Below are positions 1 through 9,412 of a stretch of 64,000 nt of DNA, in pieces. The stretch is from Acidimicrobiales bacterium (lineage in GTDB: Bacteria; Actinomycetota; Acidimicrobiia; Acidimicrobiales; Aldehydirespiratoraceae), in the NCBI GenBank assembly GCA_041394245.1, contig JAWKIR010000002.1, forward strand, positions 1,550,001 to 1,614,000, read 5' to 3'. The notes below the pieces were generated by a model. The model saw nothing but the letters and a program-made list of their open reading frames with translations, made no database searches and was not told the DNA's origin. Position numbers and translations under genes: made by a program. Numbering within the stretch: the first letter of the stretch is position 1; the number at the start of each line of letters is the position of its first letter.

Positions 1-70
1 AACGCGCGCACGACGTGCCCACGGCGACCATGGCGAGAGACAGGCCGAACAGGGCGGCGCGAGGGCTCAT
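1..70 (-). CDS. N-terminus of a probable exported lipoprotein (cut by window edge)
   Basis: Only the first 23 codons are present. They read MSPRAALFGLSLAMVAVGTS followed by Cys21, which is a short basic start, a hydrophobic stretch and a Cys, as in a lipoprotein signal peptide. The residues before the Cys (G-T-S) fit the lipobox only loosely, so a plain signal peptide is also possible. The start lies 15 bp after the stop of the GntR gene on the same strand, so the two probably form an operon. The mature protein is outside the window and its function cannot be read. Confidence 0.5.
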   Translation of the reverse strand, partial: MSPRAALFGLSLAMVAVGTSCAR

Positions 71-85
71 GATGAGCCGTCGGCC

Positions 86-817
86 TCACTCGACCAATCT
101 CAAGCCTGTCGGGCCATCTCCTGCCCCCACCGCCGGAAGTTCGGCGCTGAACACGGTGAGGTGCCCGGGGTAGACGTGTTCGCTCATCAGTACCGCCGAG
201 CCGTCCTCGGAACGGGTGATCCGCTCGCAGACGAGCACGGGTGAGCCGGCCGGCACGTTGAGCAGCGCGGCGTCGATCGCCGACGCGGCCGACGCACCGA
301 TGGTCTGCTCGGCGCCCATGACCCGCACGTCGAGCAGTTCGTAGAACGGTCGGGCTTCGACGTCGTGGCGGGAGAACCGGGAGGCGAGCCCCTCGGGGCA
401 CCACACGGTCACACGGGCGAACGGCTCGCCGTCGGCGAGGTTGAGCCGCCGCACCTCGAGGACGCGACGTTCGTGCAGTACCGCCTCGACCCGGGCGGGT
501 GCATCGATGAACGCGAAGTCGAGCACCCGGCGGGTGGAGACGGCCCCCGAGGCGGCCAGTTGTTGCTCCAGCGTGTCGAGTTCGCCGAGCGGTTGGCGCA
601 CCGGGTCGCCGGCCACGAACCATCCGAGTCCCTGTTGCGAATCGATCAGCCCGCTCTCGCGCAGCTGTTCGAGGGCACGACGCACCGTCACCCGTGACAC
701 GGAGAACTCCTCCGACAGATTCGCTTCAGACGGCAGCAGCCGGCCCGCGGTGAACCCACCGGTGCGGATGCGTTCTCGGAGATCGTCGGCGATGGCCTGG
801 TAGCGGGGGGTTCGCAT
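86..817 (-). CDS. GntR-family (HutC/UTRA type) transcriptional regulator
   Basis: 243 residues. The N-terminal winged helix-turn-helix (about residues 3-70) contains FSVSRVTVRRALEQLRESGL, the typical GntR recognition region. A C-terminal UTRA-type ligand-binding domain follows (about 90-235). The gene is divergent from aconitase and separated from it by only 58 bp, which carry repeated TTGTCT elements over the aconitase promoter. This makes it a likely local regulator of acn, and perhaps of the lipoprotein gene downstream of itself. The effector is unknown; UTRA domains usually bind small metabolites. Start: ATG at the end of the open frame. Confidence 0.88.
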   Translation of the reverse strand: MRTPRYQAIADDLRERIRTGGFTAGRLLPSEANLSEEFSVSRVTVRRALEQLRESGLIDSQQGLGWFVAGDPVRQPLGELDTLEQQLAASGAVSTRRVLDFAFIDAPARVEAVLHERRVLEVRRLNLADGEPFARVTVWCPEGLASRFSRHDVEARPFYELLDVRVMGAEQTIGASAASAIDAALLNVPAGSPVLVCERITRSEDGSAVLMSEHVYPGHLTVFSAELPAVGAGDGPTGLRLVE

Positions 818-825
818 GAAGAGGG

Positions 826-868
826 TTGACTACTTGTCTGTTACTTGTCTTGTCTTTTGCGCTAGAGT
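826..868 (+). promoter_or_regulatory. acn promoter with helically phased TTGTCT repeats (operator candidate)
   Basis: TAGAGT at 863-868 is a good -10 and lies 7 bp before the acn ATG, with no Shine-Dalgarno sequence, so the mRNA is probably leaderless. TTGTCT occurs at 834, 845 and 850, with a related TTGACT at 826. ACTTGTCT is repeated exactly 11 bp apart (832 and 843), one helical turn, and covers the -35 position. This is the expected place for a repressor site of the divergent GntR protein. Confidence 0.55.
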
Positions 869-875
869 ACCCGGT

Positions 876-3176
876 ATGGCAGTCGCAGCAAGCACACCCA
901 TCGAACTCATCAACGGCGTCTACGCCACGCTCGACGAGCGCATCAGCGCCGCCCGTGAGCGTTTCGGTCGTCCCCTCACCCTCGCCGAGAAGATCCTGAT
1001 CAATCATCTCGACCGTCCGGATCAAGAGCTCGAGCGTGGCGAGTCCTACGTCGACCTGCGCCCTGACCGGGTCGCCATGCAGGACGCCACCGCCCAGATG
1101 GCGTGGCTCCAGTTCATGACCGCCGGCCTCGACGAGGTCCAGGTGCCCACGACGACCCACTGCGACCACCTGATCCAGGCCCGGGTCGACGGCAAGTTGG
1201 ACCTCATGGCAGCCGTCGACAACAACGAGGAGGTCTACGACTTCCTCGAGTCCGTTTCGGCCCGCTACGGCGGCGGTTTCTGGAAGCCCGGATCCGGCAT
1301 CATCCATCAGGTGGTGCTCGAGCAATACGCCTTCCCCGGCGGCATGATCATCGGCACCGACTCCCACACGCCCAACGGCGGCGGCATCGGCATGATCGCC
1401 GTGGGTGTCGGCGGGGCCGACGCGGTCGACGTGATGACCGGCTTCCCGTGGAACGTGAAGTGGCCCAAGCTCATCGGCGTCAAGCTGACCGGCTCGCTCA
1501 ACGGCTGGACGGCCCCGAAGGACATCATCCTGAAGGTCGCCGAGATCCTGACGGTCAAGGGCGGCACCGGTGCGATCGTCGAATACTTCGGCGAGGGCGC
1601 CAACAGCCTCAGCTGCACCGGCAAGGCCACGATCTGCAACATGGGCGCCGAGATCGGCGCGACCACCTCGGTGTTCGCGTACGACGACGCGATCGCCCGC
1701 TACCTGAAGAGCACCGGCCGCGAGGAAGTCGCCGACGCGGCCGACGCCGTCGCCCACCACCTGCGGGCCGACGACGAGGTTCTGGCCAACCCGGCCGACT
1801 TCTACGACCAGGTCATCGAGATCGATCTCGACACCCTCACGCCGCACATCAACGGCCCCCACACTCCCGATCTCTCCCGTGAGGTCGGTGCCCTCGGCGC
1901 CGAAGCCCGCGAGAACGGCTGGCCGCTCGAAGTGAGCGCGGCGCTGATCGGCTCGTGCACGAACTCGTCGTACGAGGACATCACCCGGGCGGCGTCGATC
2001 GCCCGCGAGGCGGCGGCCAAGGGCCTGACGGCGAAGACCCGTCTGTTGATCACTCCCGGCTCCGAGCAGGTGCGGGCGACCATCGAGCGCGACGGCCTGC
2101 TGCAGGACTTCGAGGCGCTGGGCGCTGTCGTGCTCGCCAACGCGTGCGGGCCCTGCATCGGCCAGTGGGACCGCTCCGAGGAGTCGGACCACGAGCGGGG
2201 CGAGCCCAACGTGATCGTCACCTCCTACAACCGCAACTTCCCGAAGCGCAACGACGGCGATGCCGCGACGCTCGCCTTCGTGACATCGCCCGAGACGGTG
2301 ATCGCGCTCGCGCTGGCCGGGACCCTCGACTTCGACCCGATCCACGACACGATCACCAACGACGCCGGCGAAGAGGTGTCGCTGTCGACCCCGATGGGCA
2401 TCGAGCTGCCCCCGGCCGGCTTCGACCCCGGTGAGGACACGTTCGTCGCACCACCGGCCGACGGCTCCGGCATCGAGGTGCGGGTCTCCCCCACCAGCGA
2501 TCGTCTCCAGCTGCTCGAAGCGTTCACCCCGTGGAACGGCAAGGACTACGAGGATCTGCCCGTGCTGGTCAAGGCGCAGGGGAAGTTCACGACCGACCAC
2601 ATCTCGATGGCCGGTCCGTGGCTCAAGTACCGCGGCCACCTCGAGAACATCTCGGGCAACCTCTACCTCGGTGCCGTCAACGCCTTCTCCCAGGCCGACG
2701 GGTCCGCGTACGAGGTCGGCTACGGCAAGAGCCAGCTCGATGGTTCGATCAAGCTGTTCCCCGAGCTCGCCAAGGACTATCACGAGGCCGGCGTCCAGTG
2801 GGTCGTCATCGGCGACGAGAACATGGGCGAGGGTTCGAGCCGCGAGCACGCGGCCATGGAGCCCCGGTTCCGCAACGGCGTCGTGGCGATCGCCCGCTCG
2901 TTCGCCCGTATCCACGAGACCAACCTGAAGAAGCAGGGCATGGTGCCGCTGACCTTCGCCGACCCGGCCGACTACGACCGGGTGGGTGAGGACGACCGCA
3001 TCGCCGTGCGCGGTCTCGCCGATCTCGCGCCGGGCAAGCCGGTGACCGTCGAGGTGACCAAGCCGTCGGGCGAGACGATCTCGTTCCTGACGAACCACAC
3101 GTTCTCCGACGATCAGATCGAGTGGTTCAAGGCCGGCAGCGCCCTCAACATCATCAAGGCCCGCTCGGCCTCGTGA
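876..3176 (+). CDS. acn: Aconitate hydratase
   Basis: 766 residues; interconverts citrate and isocitrate in the TCA cycle. The [4Fe-4S] ligands are visible as Cys361 (in IGSCTNSSYED) and Cys424/Cys427 (in ACGPCIGQWDR). The C-terminal swivel domain carries the active-site segment ENMGEGSSREHA. The length suits the shorter mitochondrial-like class rather than the roughly 900-residue AcnA. I start at ATG 876, not at an in-frame ATG 60 bp upstream, because 876 gives a canonical N-terminus and has a -10 box 7 bp before it; the longer version would translate the promoter. Citrate synthase lies 4.3 kb downstream on the same strand, but not in the same operon. Confidence 0.97.
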   Translation: MAVAASTPIELINGVYATLDERISAARERFGRPLTLAEKILINHLDRPDQELERGESYVDLRPDRVAMQDATAQMAWLQFMTAGLDEVQVPTTTHCDHLIQARVDGKLDLMAAVDNNEEVYDFLESVSARYGGGFWKPGSGIIHQVVLEQYAFPGGMIIGTDSHTPNGGGIGMIAVGVGGADAVDVMTGFPWNVKWPKLIGVKLTGSLNGWTAPKDIILKVAEILTVKGGTGAIVEYFGEGANSLSCTGKATICNMGAEIGATTSVFAYDDAIARYLKSTGREEVADAADAVAHHLRADDEVLANPADFYDQVIEIDLDTLTPHINGPHTPDLSREVGALGAEARENGWPLEVSAALIGSCTNSSYEDITRAASIAREAAAKGLTAKTRLLITPGSEQVRATIERDGLLQDFEALGAVVLANACGPCIGQWDRSEESDHERGEPNVIVTSYNRNFPKRNDGDAATLAFVTSPETVIALALAGTLDFDPIHDTITNDAGEEVSLSTPMGIELPPAGFDPGEDTFVAPPADGSGIEVRVSPTSDRLQLLEAFTPWNGKDYEDLPVLVKAQGKFTTDHISMAGPWLKYRGHLENISGNLYLGAVNAFSQADGSAYEVGYGKSQLDGSIKLFPELAKDYHEAGVQWVVIGDENMGEGSSREHAAMEPRFRNGVVAIARSFARIHETNLKKQGMVPLTFADPADYDRVGEDDRIAVRGLADLAPGKPVTVEVTKPSGETISFLTNHTFSDDQIEWFKAGSALNIIKARSAS

Positions 3177-3178
3177 CC

Positions 3179-3266
3179 ATCTGCGCATGAGCCGCACGCA
3201 GTGCGGCGAACTCGCAGCGATGATCTGCGCATGAGCCGCACGCAGTGCGGCGAACTCGCAGCGATG
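3179..3266. repeat. Two perfect tandem copies of a 44-bp palindromic element
   Basis: Copies at 3179-3222 and 3223-3266 are identical. Each can fold: GCCGCAC-gca-GTGCGGC forms a 7-bp hairpin nested inside CTGCG...CGCAG arms. The pair fills the gap between the convergent acn gene and the membrane-protein gene, so it could act as a bidirectional terminator. The exact duplication also suggests a REP-like dispersed element. Confidence 0.7.
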
Positions 3267-3267
3267 A

Positions 3268-4827
3268 CTATGTGAAGATGCGGGTGCAGCTGTCGCCGGC
3301 CCAGAGGCTGGTGACGGTGCCCTCGGGCTCGCGCGTTGTGGTGGTGCCGTTGAGGATGCCGCCCGATCCCGGATTGGTCGCGGCGAACAGGCCGGCGGGG
3401 TCATCGGGGATCGCGGCGACGAGTTGCAGCGATCCTCCGAGGGTGGCCTCGAGGTAGGCGACGGTCGCGGTGACGCCGACGCCGCTCAGTGTCACGAGTC
3501 CGGCGGGGTCCTCGTAGCCCGTCGCGTACCACTGCGTGAAGCGGGCCTCGCCGGTGCCGAGGTCTTCTTCGGTGAACACCACTTCGAGGTCGCCCCAGGT
3601 CACGAACCGACTGCGGGCGCCGAAACAGAATGCCGATTCCTCGAGCCCGGTGTCGTTGTCGGGGTCGCCGAGCACGGCAGTGAGCGCGGCGAAGACGCTC
3701 TCCTCGTTCTGGTCGAAGAGCACGAGATCGCCGCCGGCCAGCCGGAGTCCGGTCTCGGACAGGGTGATGTCGCCGGGCTGCGCGACCGCCACCGGCGTGG
3801 TGGTGGTCGACGGCGCTTCGGTGGTGGTCGTGGATGTCGTGGAGGTGGTGGAGGTGGTCGCGTCGGGGTCGGCGGTGGTGGTCGAGGCGTCGGGGTCGAG
3901 TGTCGTCGTCGGGTCGACGGTGGTCGACGGCGCGTCGGTCGAGGAGACGCCGACCGTGGTCGTCTGGTCGGTGTCGCTGGCCGACGGGTCGTCGCCGAAC
4001 ACCATGAGGGCGATCCCGACGGCGGCGATCAGTCCGACCAGCACGGCGATCCCGATGACCGCGGCCGAGATCCGTCGCTGGGGCGGCTCGTAGCGCAGCG
4101 GCTCCGGTTCGGATGCGGGGACCACGGGCACGACCTGGGTGGGTGGCGCGCCGGACACCGGTGCCGACGACACGGGCGCGGCGGCCGAGCGGGCCGGAGC
4201 CGAGAAGTCTTCGAGGTCCTCGTCGGGGTCCTCGTCGAACACCGAGACGGGGCGCGTCGGTGGGTCCGTGGGCGCGATGACGACGGGTCCGCGCGGGGTC
4301 ACGGTCTCGCCGAGGTCTTCGCGGGTGACCAGGGGCGCGGCCGCGAGTGATGCCACGCGCGCCGCGCCCGCCGCGACGGCGACGACCGGGTCACGGTCGT
4401 CGGCTTGGCTGCTCGCCACCGTGAGGGGAACGGTGACGGCATCGGCGATACCGGCCGCCGCGGCCGTCTCCACGATCCGGTCGCGTTGGGCGGCGGTCCA
4501 GTCGTCGGGCACGACGACGGCGACCCGCCGTGGTGCGGTGCCGGCCGCCATGGCGGCTCGGCCGACGACATGGTTGATCACCGCGGCGAGTGCGCCGACC
4601 CGGCCGTCGGCCGCCCGTTCCAACGGGTCGGTCACGGTGGGGCCGGAGGCCGCTGCGGCGGCGGCACCGACGACCACCGCGCCACCGTCGTCCTGGGCGA
4701 CGGCACAGACCGCGGCCGGCCCGTCGGCACCGAGCTGGATCACCGTCGCCGGGGTTCCGGCCACGGCATCGACACGAACGGCGGTGATGCCGTCGGGGGA
4801 AACGTGGAGGCCGAGGGTGTCAGCCAT
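3268..4827 (-). CDS. Single-pass membrane protein with actin/Hsp70-like N-terminus and Thr-rich stalk
   Basis: 519 residues from ATG 4827 (MADTLGLHVSPDG). The cytoplasmic part (about 1-245) begins like actin/Hsp70-type ATPases (a short beta strand with G-L-H-V, then repeated VAVVVP and VVAVAAGAA strands), but I cannot identify a full ATP site. A disordered acidic/Pro segment follows, then one transmembrane helix (ISAAVIGIAVLVGLIAAVGI, about 265-285), a Thr/Ser/Asp stalk of about 70 residues, and an exported C-terminal domain of about 130 residues. The topology resembles membrane-bound Hsp70-like proteins of actinobacteria, but no function can be given. An upstream in-frame start (62 residues longer) was rejected as non-coding in character. 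Confidence 0.7.
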   Translation of the reverse strand: MADTLGLHVSPDGITAVRVDAVAGTPATVIQLGADGPAAVCAVAQDDGGAVVVGAAAAAASGPTVTDPLERAADGRVGALAAVINHVVGRAAMAAGTAPRRVAVVVPDDWTAAQRDRIVETAAAAGIADAVTVPLTVASSQADDRDPVVAVAAGAARVASLAAAPLVTREDLGETVTPRGPVVIAPTDPPTRPVSVFDEDPDEDLEDFSAPARSAAAPVSSAPVSGAPPTQVVPVVPASEPEPLRYEPPQRRISAAVIGIAVLVGLIAAVGIALMVFGDDPSASDTDQTTTVGVSSTDAPSTTVDPTTTLDPDASTTTADPDATTSTTSTTSTTTTEAPSTTTTPVAVAQPGDITLSETGLRLAGGDLVLFDQNEESVFAALTAVLGDPDNDTGLEESAFCFGARSRFVTWGDLEVVFTEEDLGTGEARFTQWYATGYEDPAGLVTLSGVGVTATVAYLEATLGGSLQLVAAIPDDPAGLFAATNPGSGGILNGTTTTREPEGTVTSLWAGDSCTRIFT

Positions 4828-4884
4828 GGCGAGCGGTCTCGATTCGGACGGGCACTGGCGAGAGCGTACTTGCTCGAAAACGAA

Positions 4885-4992
4885 GAGAAGCGACTGGTTT
4901 GATCTTGGGGGACAACCAGCCGCTTCTCGGTGCCTCGGATCATCAAGGGGGACGAGATCCGGGCTGACTGACGTTGCGTTAGGGGGTAACGC
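4885..4992. other. Three consecutive stem-loops, each with a GGGGG loop
   Basis: Within a 248-bp divergent intergenic region: hairpin 1 (4885-4899 paired with 4914-4928, 15 bp with one mismatch), hairpin 2 (4934-4941 with 4956-4963, 8 bp including one G-U), hairpin 3 (4976-4981 with 4987-4992, a perfect 6 bp with loop exactly GGGGG). Loops 1 and 2 are both 14 nt and contain GGGGGAC. No T-run follows any stem, so they are not standard terminators. They could be a small RNA on the + strand, the 5' leader of the membrane-protein gene on the - strand, or a protein-binding region. Confidence 0.5.
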
Positions 4993-5075
4993 TTCCGTCG
5001 TCGATGTGGCCATTCAAGCAGACGTGGACCCATCTTTCCAACAGTTCTCGTGGATATGTGTCATCATTCACAGCG

Positions 5076-6005
5076 ATGGACCTGCGCCAACTCCACGCCC
5101 TTCTGGCCGTTGCCGAACACCAGTCGTTCTCCGCCGCCGCCCGTGCGCTGCACACCGTGCAGAGCAATGTGTCCACCCACGTCGCCCGTCTCGAACAGGA
5201 GGTCGGGTCGATCCTGATCGACCGGGCCCAGGGCGAGTTGACCGTCGAGGGCGAGATCGTCGCCGACCGGGCGAGGCGCATCCTCGCCGAACTCCGCGCC
5301 ATCGAGGACGACCTGGTCGCGATGCGCGACGACGTGTCGGGCCGGGTACGCACCGGCGTGATCGGCACCACGGCCCGCTGGCTGGTGCCGTCGCTGCTGA
5401 CCGCGGTCTCCGAAGAGTTCCCCCGCATCGAGCTCCAGATCATCGAGGCGACCACCACCTCGCTGCTTCCCCAACTCCTCGGCGACCGCATCGACCTCGC
5501 CGTCGTCAACCTCCCGGTCGACGATCCCGCGGTCGACTCCGAGGTGCTCTTCACCGAGGAACGGATCATCATCGCCCCGGCCGGTCACCCACTGGCCGCC
5601 CACGATCGGATCGATCTCGCCGAACTCGGCCGGCACCTGATCCTGCTCCCGCCGCAGGGCACCTCGTTTCGCGACGAGATCGACACCGACGCCCGCCGTC
5701 AGGGCGTCGTCCTCTCGACCCAGGCCGAGGTCGACGGGCTCCGCCTCCTCACCTCACTCGCGTTCCAGGGGTTCGGCCCCGCCCTGGTCCCGGCCAGCGC
5801 GGCACCGGCGTGGCTCGAGGGCGAGTGGGTGCGCGTCGCGGTCGACGGCCTGTCGCCCCGGATCGTCGGCCTGGCCACCCGACGCCGCTCTCCCCCGTCG
5901 GCGCCGATGCGGACGCTCTGCGAGCTGATCCGCCGCATCGTCGGCACCGATGGAGTCGACCAGGGCCTCGTGTCGCCGGCCGGCACCGCGATCACACCCG
6001 GCTGA
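5076..6005 (+). CDS. LysR-family transcriptional regulator
   Basis: 309 residues. It begins MDLRQLHALLAVAEHQSFSA, the canonical LysR start, with the helix-turn-helix at about residues 17-42 (FSAAARALHTVQSNVSTHVA). The remainder has the two-lobed substrate-binding fold. I start at ATG 5076 because this gives the family-typical N-terminus; an in-frame ATG 72 bp earlier adds atypical sequence. The next gene downstream (carboxyltransferase, same strand, 101 bp away) is a plausible target, though LysR targets are more often divergent. The inducer cannot be inferred. Confidence 0.9.
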   Translation: MDLRQLHALLAVAEHQSFSAAARALHTVQSNVSTHVARLEQEVGSILIDRAQGELTVEGEIVADRARRILAELRAIEDDLVAMRDDVSGRVRTGVIGTTARWLVPSLLTAVSEEFPRIELQIIEATTTSLLPQLLGDRIDLAVVNLPVDDPAVDSEVLFTEERIIIAPAGHPLAAHDRIDLAELGRHLILLPPQGTSFRDEIDTDARRQGVVLSTQAEVDGLRLLTSLAFQGFGPALVPASAAPAWLEGEWVRVAVDGLSPRIVGLATRRRSPPSAPMRTLCELIRRIVGTDGVDQGLVSPAGTAITPG

Positions 6006-6064
6006 TCACCACCCGCCGCGCTCGCCGTGGTAACCATCAGGCCACGGACGCGGTCGGATGAGAC

Positions 6065-6120
6065 ATGACGGACAGGACATGACGGACAGGACATGACGGA
6101 CAGGACATGACGGACACCAC
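6065..6120 (+). repeat. 14-bp tandem repeat forming a chain of ATGA-overlapping mini-ORFs
   Basis: ATGACGGACAGGAC repeats with a period of 14 bp: three identical units start at 6065, 6079 and 6093, and a fourth at 6107 differs in its last bases. Each of the first three units reads ATG ACG GAC AGG ACA TGA (MTDRT, stop), and each TGA overlaps the next ATG as ATGA. The last ATG opens the carboxyltransferase gene, so ribosomes could step through three five-codon frames before the real one. Confidence 0.75.
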
Positions 6121-7459
6121 GACGGTCGACATTCGAGCTCGCGCCGCCGGCTTCGTCAGAGCCTCCGCGTCCGACTTCCACGGTCGCCGCGTCATCGTGG
6201 TCGACGCCCAGGGCGAAGAACTCGCAGGCGCCCTCTCGCCGAGCGACGGCCACACCATCGCCGCCGCCGCTCGCTACGCGCTCGAGCAGCGACTCCCCCT
6301 GATCATCCGGCTGGCGTCGAGCGGCGCCAATCTCGAGATGGGCGTCGGCGCGCTCGACGGGTGGGGCGGTGCGGCACGCGAGATGACCCGCTGCTCGGGG
6401 ATCGTGCCCATGATCATCATCGTCACCGGGCCCACGGTGTCGGGCCCGGCGCTCATGCTGGGTCTCGCCGATGTCGTGGTGATGGTCGAGGGCGCCTACG
6501 CCTTCGTCTCGGGCCCCACCATGGTCGAGCAGTTCACCGGGGTACCGATCGACACCGACGAACTCGGTGGCGCAAACATCCACGGTCGCACCTCGGGGGT
6601 CGCGACGATGATCGCAGCCGATGTCGACGAGGCCGAGGCGCTCGCTCGCGACATCCTCGCGTTCCTGCCCGACCACACCGACGAGGCCGCACCGCGGCAT
6701 CTGTGCGTCGACCCGGTGGACCGACCCACCCCGGAGGCCTACGAGATCCTCCCCGAATCGACCAACGGCTCCTACGACTGCCGCGACATCCTGTCGTCGA
6801 TCGTCGACGACGGCTATCTCCTCGAACTCCACGCCGGCTGGGCCGGCAATCTCGTGACGTGCTTCGCGTCGATCGGTGGCCGCTCGATCGGCATCGTCGC
6901 GAACCAACCCCAGACAATTGCCGGAACGCTCGACATCACCGCATCCCGCAAGGGTGCCCGGTTCGTGGCGATGTGCGACGCCTTCAATCTCCCCATCCTG
7001 ACGCTGGTCGACACCTCGGGCTTCTACCCGGGAAAGGACCTCGAATGGCGGGGAATGATCCGCTACGGGGCCCAGATGGCCTTCGCCTACGCCCGCGCGT
7101 CGGTGCCCCGGGTCAACGTCACGACCCGCAAGTCCTACGGTGGCGCCTACATCGTCATGGACTCGAAGAAGATGGGCAACGACATGGCCCTGGCGTGGCC
7201 CTCGGCGGAGATCGCCGTGATGGGGGCGAAGGGAGCGGTGGAGATCCTGCACCGTCGCAGCACGCCCGAAGAGCGGGCCGACCTCGAGGCCGGCTACGAA
7301 GAACGCCTGCTCAACCCCTACATCGCCGCCGAACGGGGAACCATCGACGCCGTCATCGACCCGGCCGACACGCGCCGTCAGGTCGCGGCCGCGTTCGACA
7401 TGCTCGCCGGGAAGCGGGAACGGCTTCCCCGCCGCCGCCACGACAACACACCCCTCTGA
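6107..7459 (+). CDS. Acyl-CoA carboxylase beta-type carboxyltransferase
   Basis: 450 residues with the crotonase-fold carboxyltransferase architecture in two halves. The first has CSGIVPMIIIVTGPTVSGPA and the second has LTLVDTSGFYPGKDLEWRG, KSYGGAYIVMDSKKMGND and the C-terminal NPYIAAERGTIDAVIDPADT, all typical of propionyl/acetyl-CoA carboxylase beta subunits. It carries out transfer of carboxyl from carboxybiotin to an acyl-CoA. It is shorter than the usual 510-540 residues, mainly at the N-terminus. No biotin carboxylase gene is nearby, so the partner must be encoded elsewhere. Start: the fourth ATG of the upstream repeat is the only one in frame. Confidence 0.9.
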   Translation: MTDTTTVDIRARAAGFVRASASDFHGRRVIVVDAQGEELAGALSPSDGHTIAAAARYALEQRLPLIIRLASSGANLEMGVGALDGWGGAAREMTRCSGIVPMIIIVTGPTVSGPALMLGLADVVVMVEGAYAFVSGPTMVEQFTGVPIDTDELGGANIHGRTSGVATMIAADVDEAEALARDILAFLPDHTDEAAPRHLCVDPVDRPTPEAYEILPESTNGSYDCRDILSSIVDDGYLLELHAGWAGNLVTCFASIGGRSIGIVANQPQTIAGTLDITASRKGARFVAMCDAFNLPILTLVDTSGFYPGKDLEWRGMIRYGAQMAFAYARASVPRVNVTTRKSYGGAYIVMDSKKMGNDMALAWPSAEIAVMGAKGAVEILHRRSTPEERADLEAGYEERLLNPYIAAERGTIDAVIDPADTRRQVAAAFDMLAGKRERLPRRRHDNTPL

Positions 7460-7504
7460 CCGGGCCGGACGCCGTTGGAGGTGTGAGCGACGAGGATCGC
7501 GGTC

Positions 7505-7510
7505 TAGATT
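7505..7510 (+). promoter_or_regulatory. -10 box of gltA (leaderless start)
   Basis: TAGATT lies 7 bp before GTG 7518 and no Shine-Dalgarno sequence is present. The arrangement is the same as at acn. Confidence 0.5.
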
Positions 7511-7517
7511 CAACGCC

Positions 7518-8779
<1,262 letters not shown>

Positions 8780-8783
<4 letters not shown>

Positions 8784-9412
8784 GCCACTCGCTGCGGGCT
8801 CGCCTCGGTCGGCTCCGGCCGACCCGACTCGAGCTGATCAGCGTCCACATCCCGAAGACCGCCGGCACCTCGTTTCGCGAGGCGCTGGTGCGCGAGTACG
8901 GCGACGACCTCGCGCCCGTCTACGACGGCGCCCGACCGAACGGTCGCCGGTTCCGAGCCGTGCACGGCCACTTCTCCCCCGACCAGTTCTGGAGCGCCGG
9001 CCGCAACGCGAAGCTGATCATGTGGCTGCGCGACCCGGTCGAGCGCATCGCCTCGTACTACGACTTCTGGCTCGCCACGGCGCCGCACGGCAACCCGAAC
9101 CACGACGAGTTCCTCCGCCGCGAGATGACGCTCGCCGAGTTCGCTCGCTGGGATCCGATCCGCACGGAGTTCGCCGAGCAGTACGTGGCCGGCCTCGAGC
9201 CCGACGACTTTTTCTTCATCGGGATCACCGAACGCTACGAGGCGGATCTCGCCCGTCTCGCCGACCGGCTCGGCTGGTCGACATCGGGCGCCGTGACCGA
9301 GACCAACGTGACCCCGGGCCAACGCTCACTCGTCGACGAGGCCACCCGCCGCGAAGTCCTCGACGCCCATGCCCTGGAACTGCGCTGGTACCGGCGCGCC
9401 ACCGCCGACTGA
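8780..9412 (+). CDS. Sulfotransferase-family protein (start uncertain)
   Basis: About 210 residues. The PAPS-binding P-loop-like motif HIPKTAGTSF is followed by a central region with MWLRDPVERIASYYDFWLA, which matches the 3'-phosphate-binding segment of carbohydrate sulfotransferases. No ATG or GTG lies upstream of the P-loop in this frame. Possible starts are CTG 8780 (overlapping the gltA stop as CTGA), CTG 8792 and CTG 8834; the first GTG (8888) would delete the P-loop. Either a CTG start coupled to gltA is used, or the gene is 5'-truncated. The last 87 bp overlap the convergent pentapeptide gene. Confidence 0.65.

Noticed and set aside
816..875. Longer aconitase start at ATG 816
   Set aside because: The extra 20 residues are atypical and would translate the promoter and repeated TTGTCT sites; ATG 876 has a -10 box 7 bp upstream.
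726..3404. 892-codon open frame antisense to aconitase
   Set aside because: It mirrors the acn gene in high-G+C DNA; the protein is compositionally typical of antisense shadow frames and matches no family, while aconitase is unmistakable.
4885..4928. Rho-independent terminator
   Set aside because: No gene ends upstream of it on either strand and no T-run follows the stem; it lies between two divergent starts.
6065..6120. CRISPR-like repeat
   Set aside because: The 14-bp units are directly adjacent, with no spacers, and there are no cas genes; it is a simple tandem repeat.
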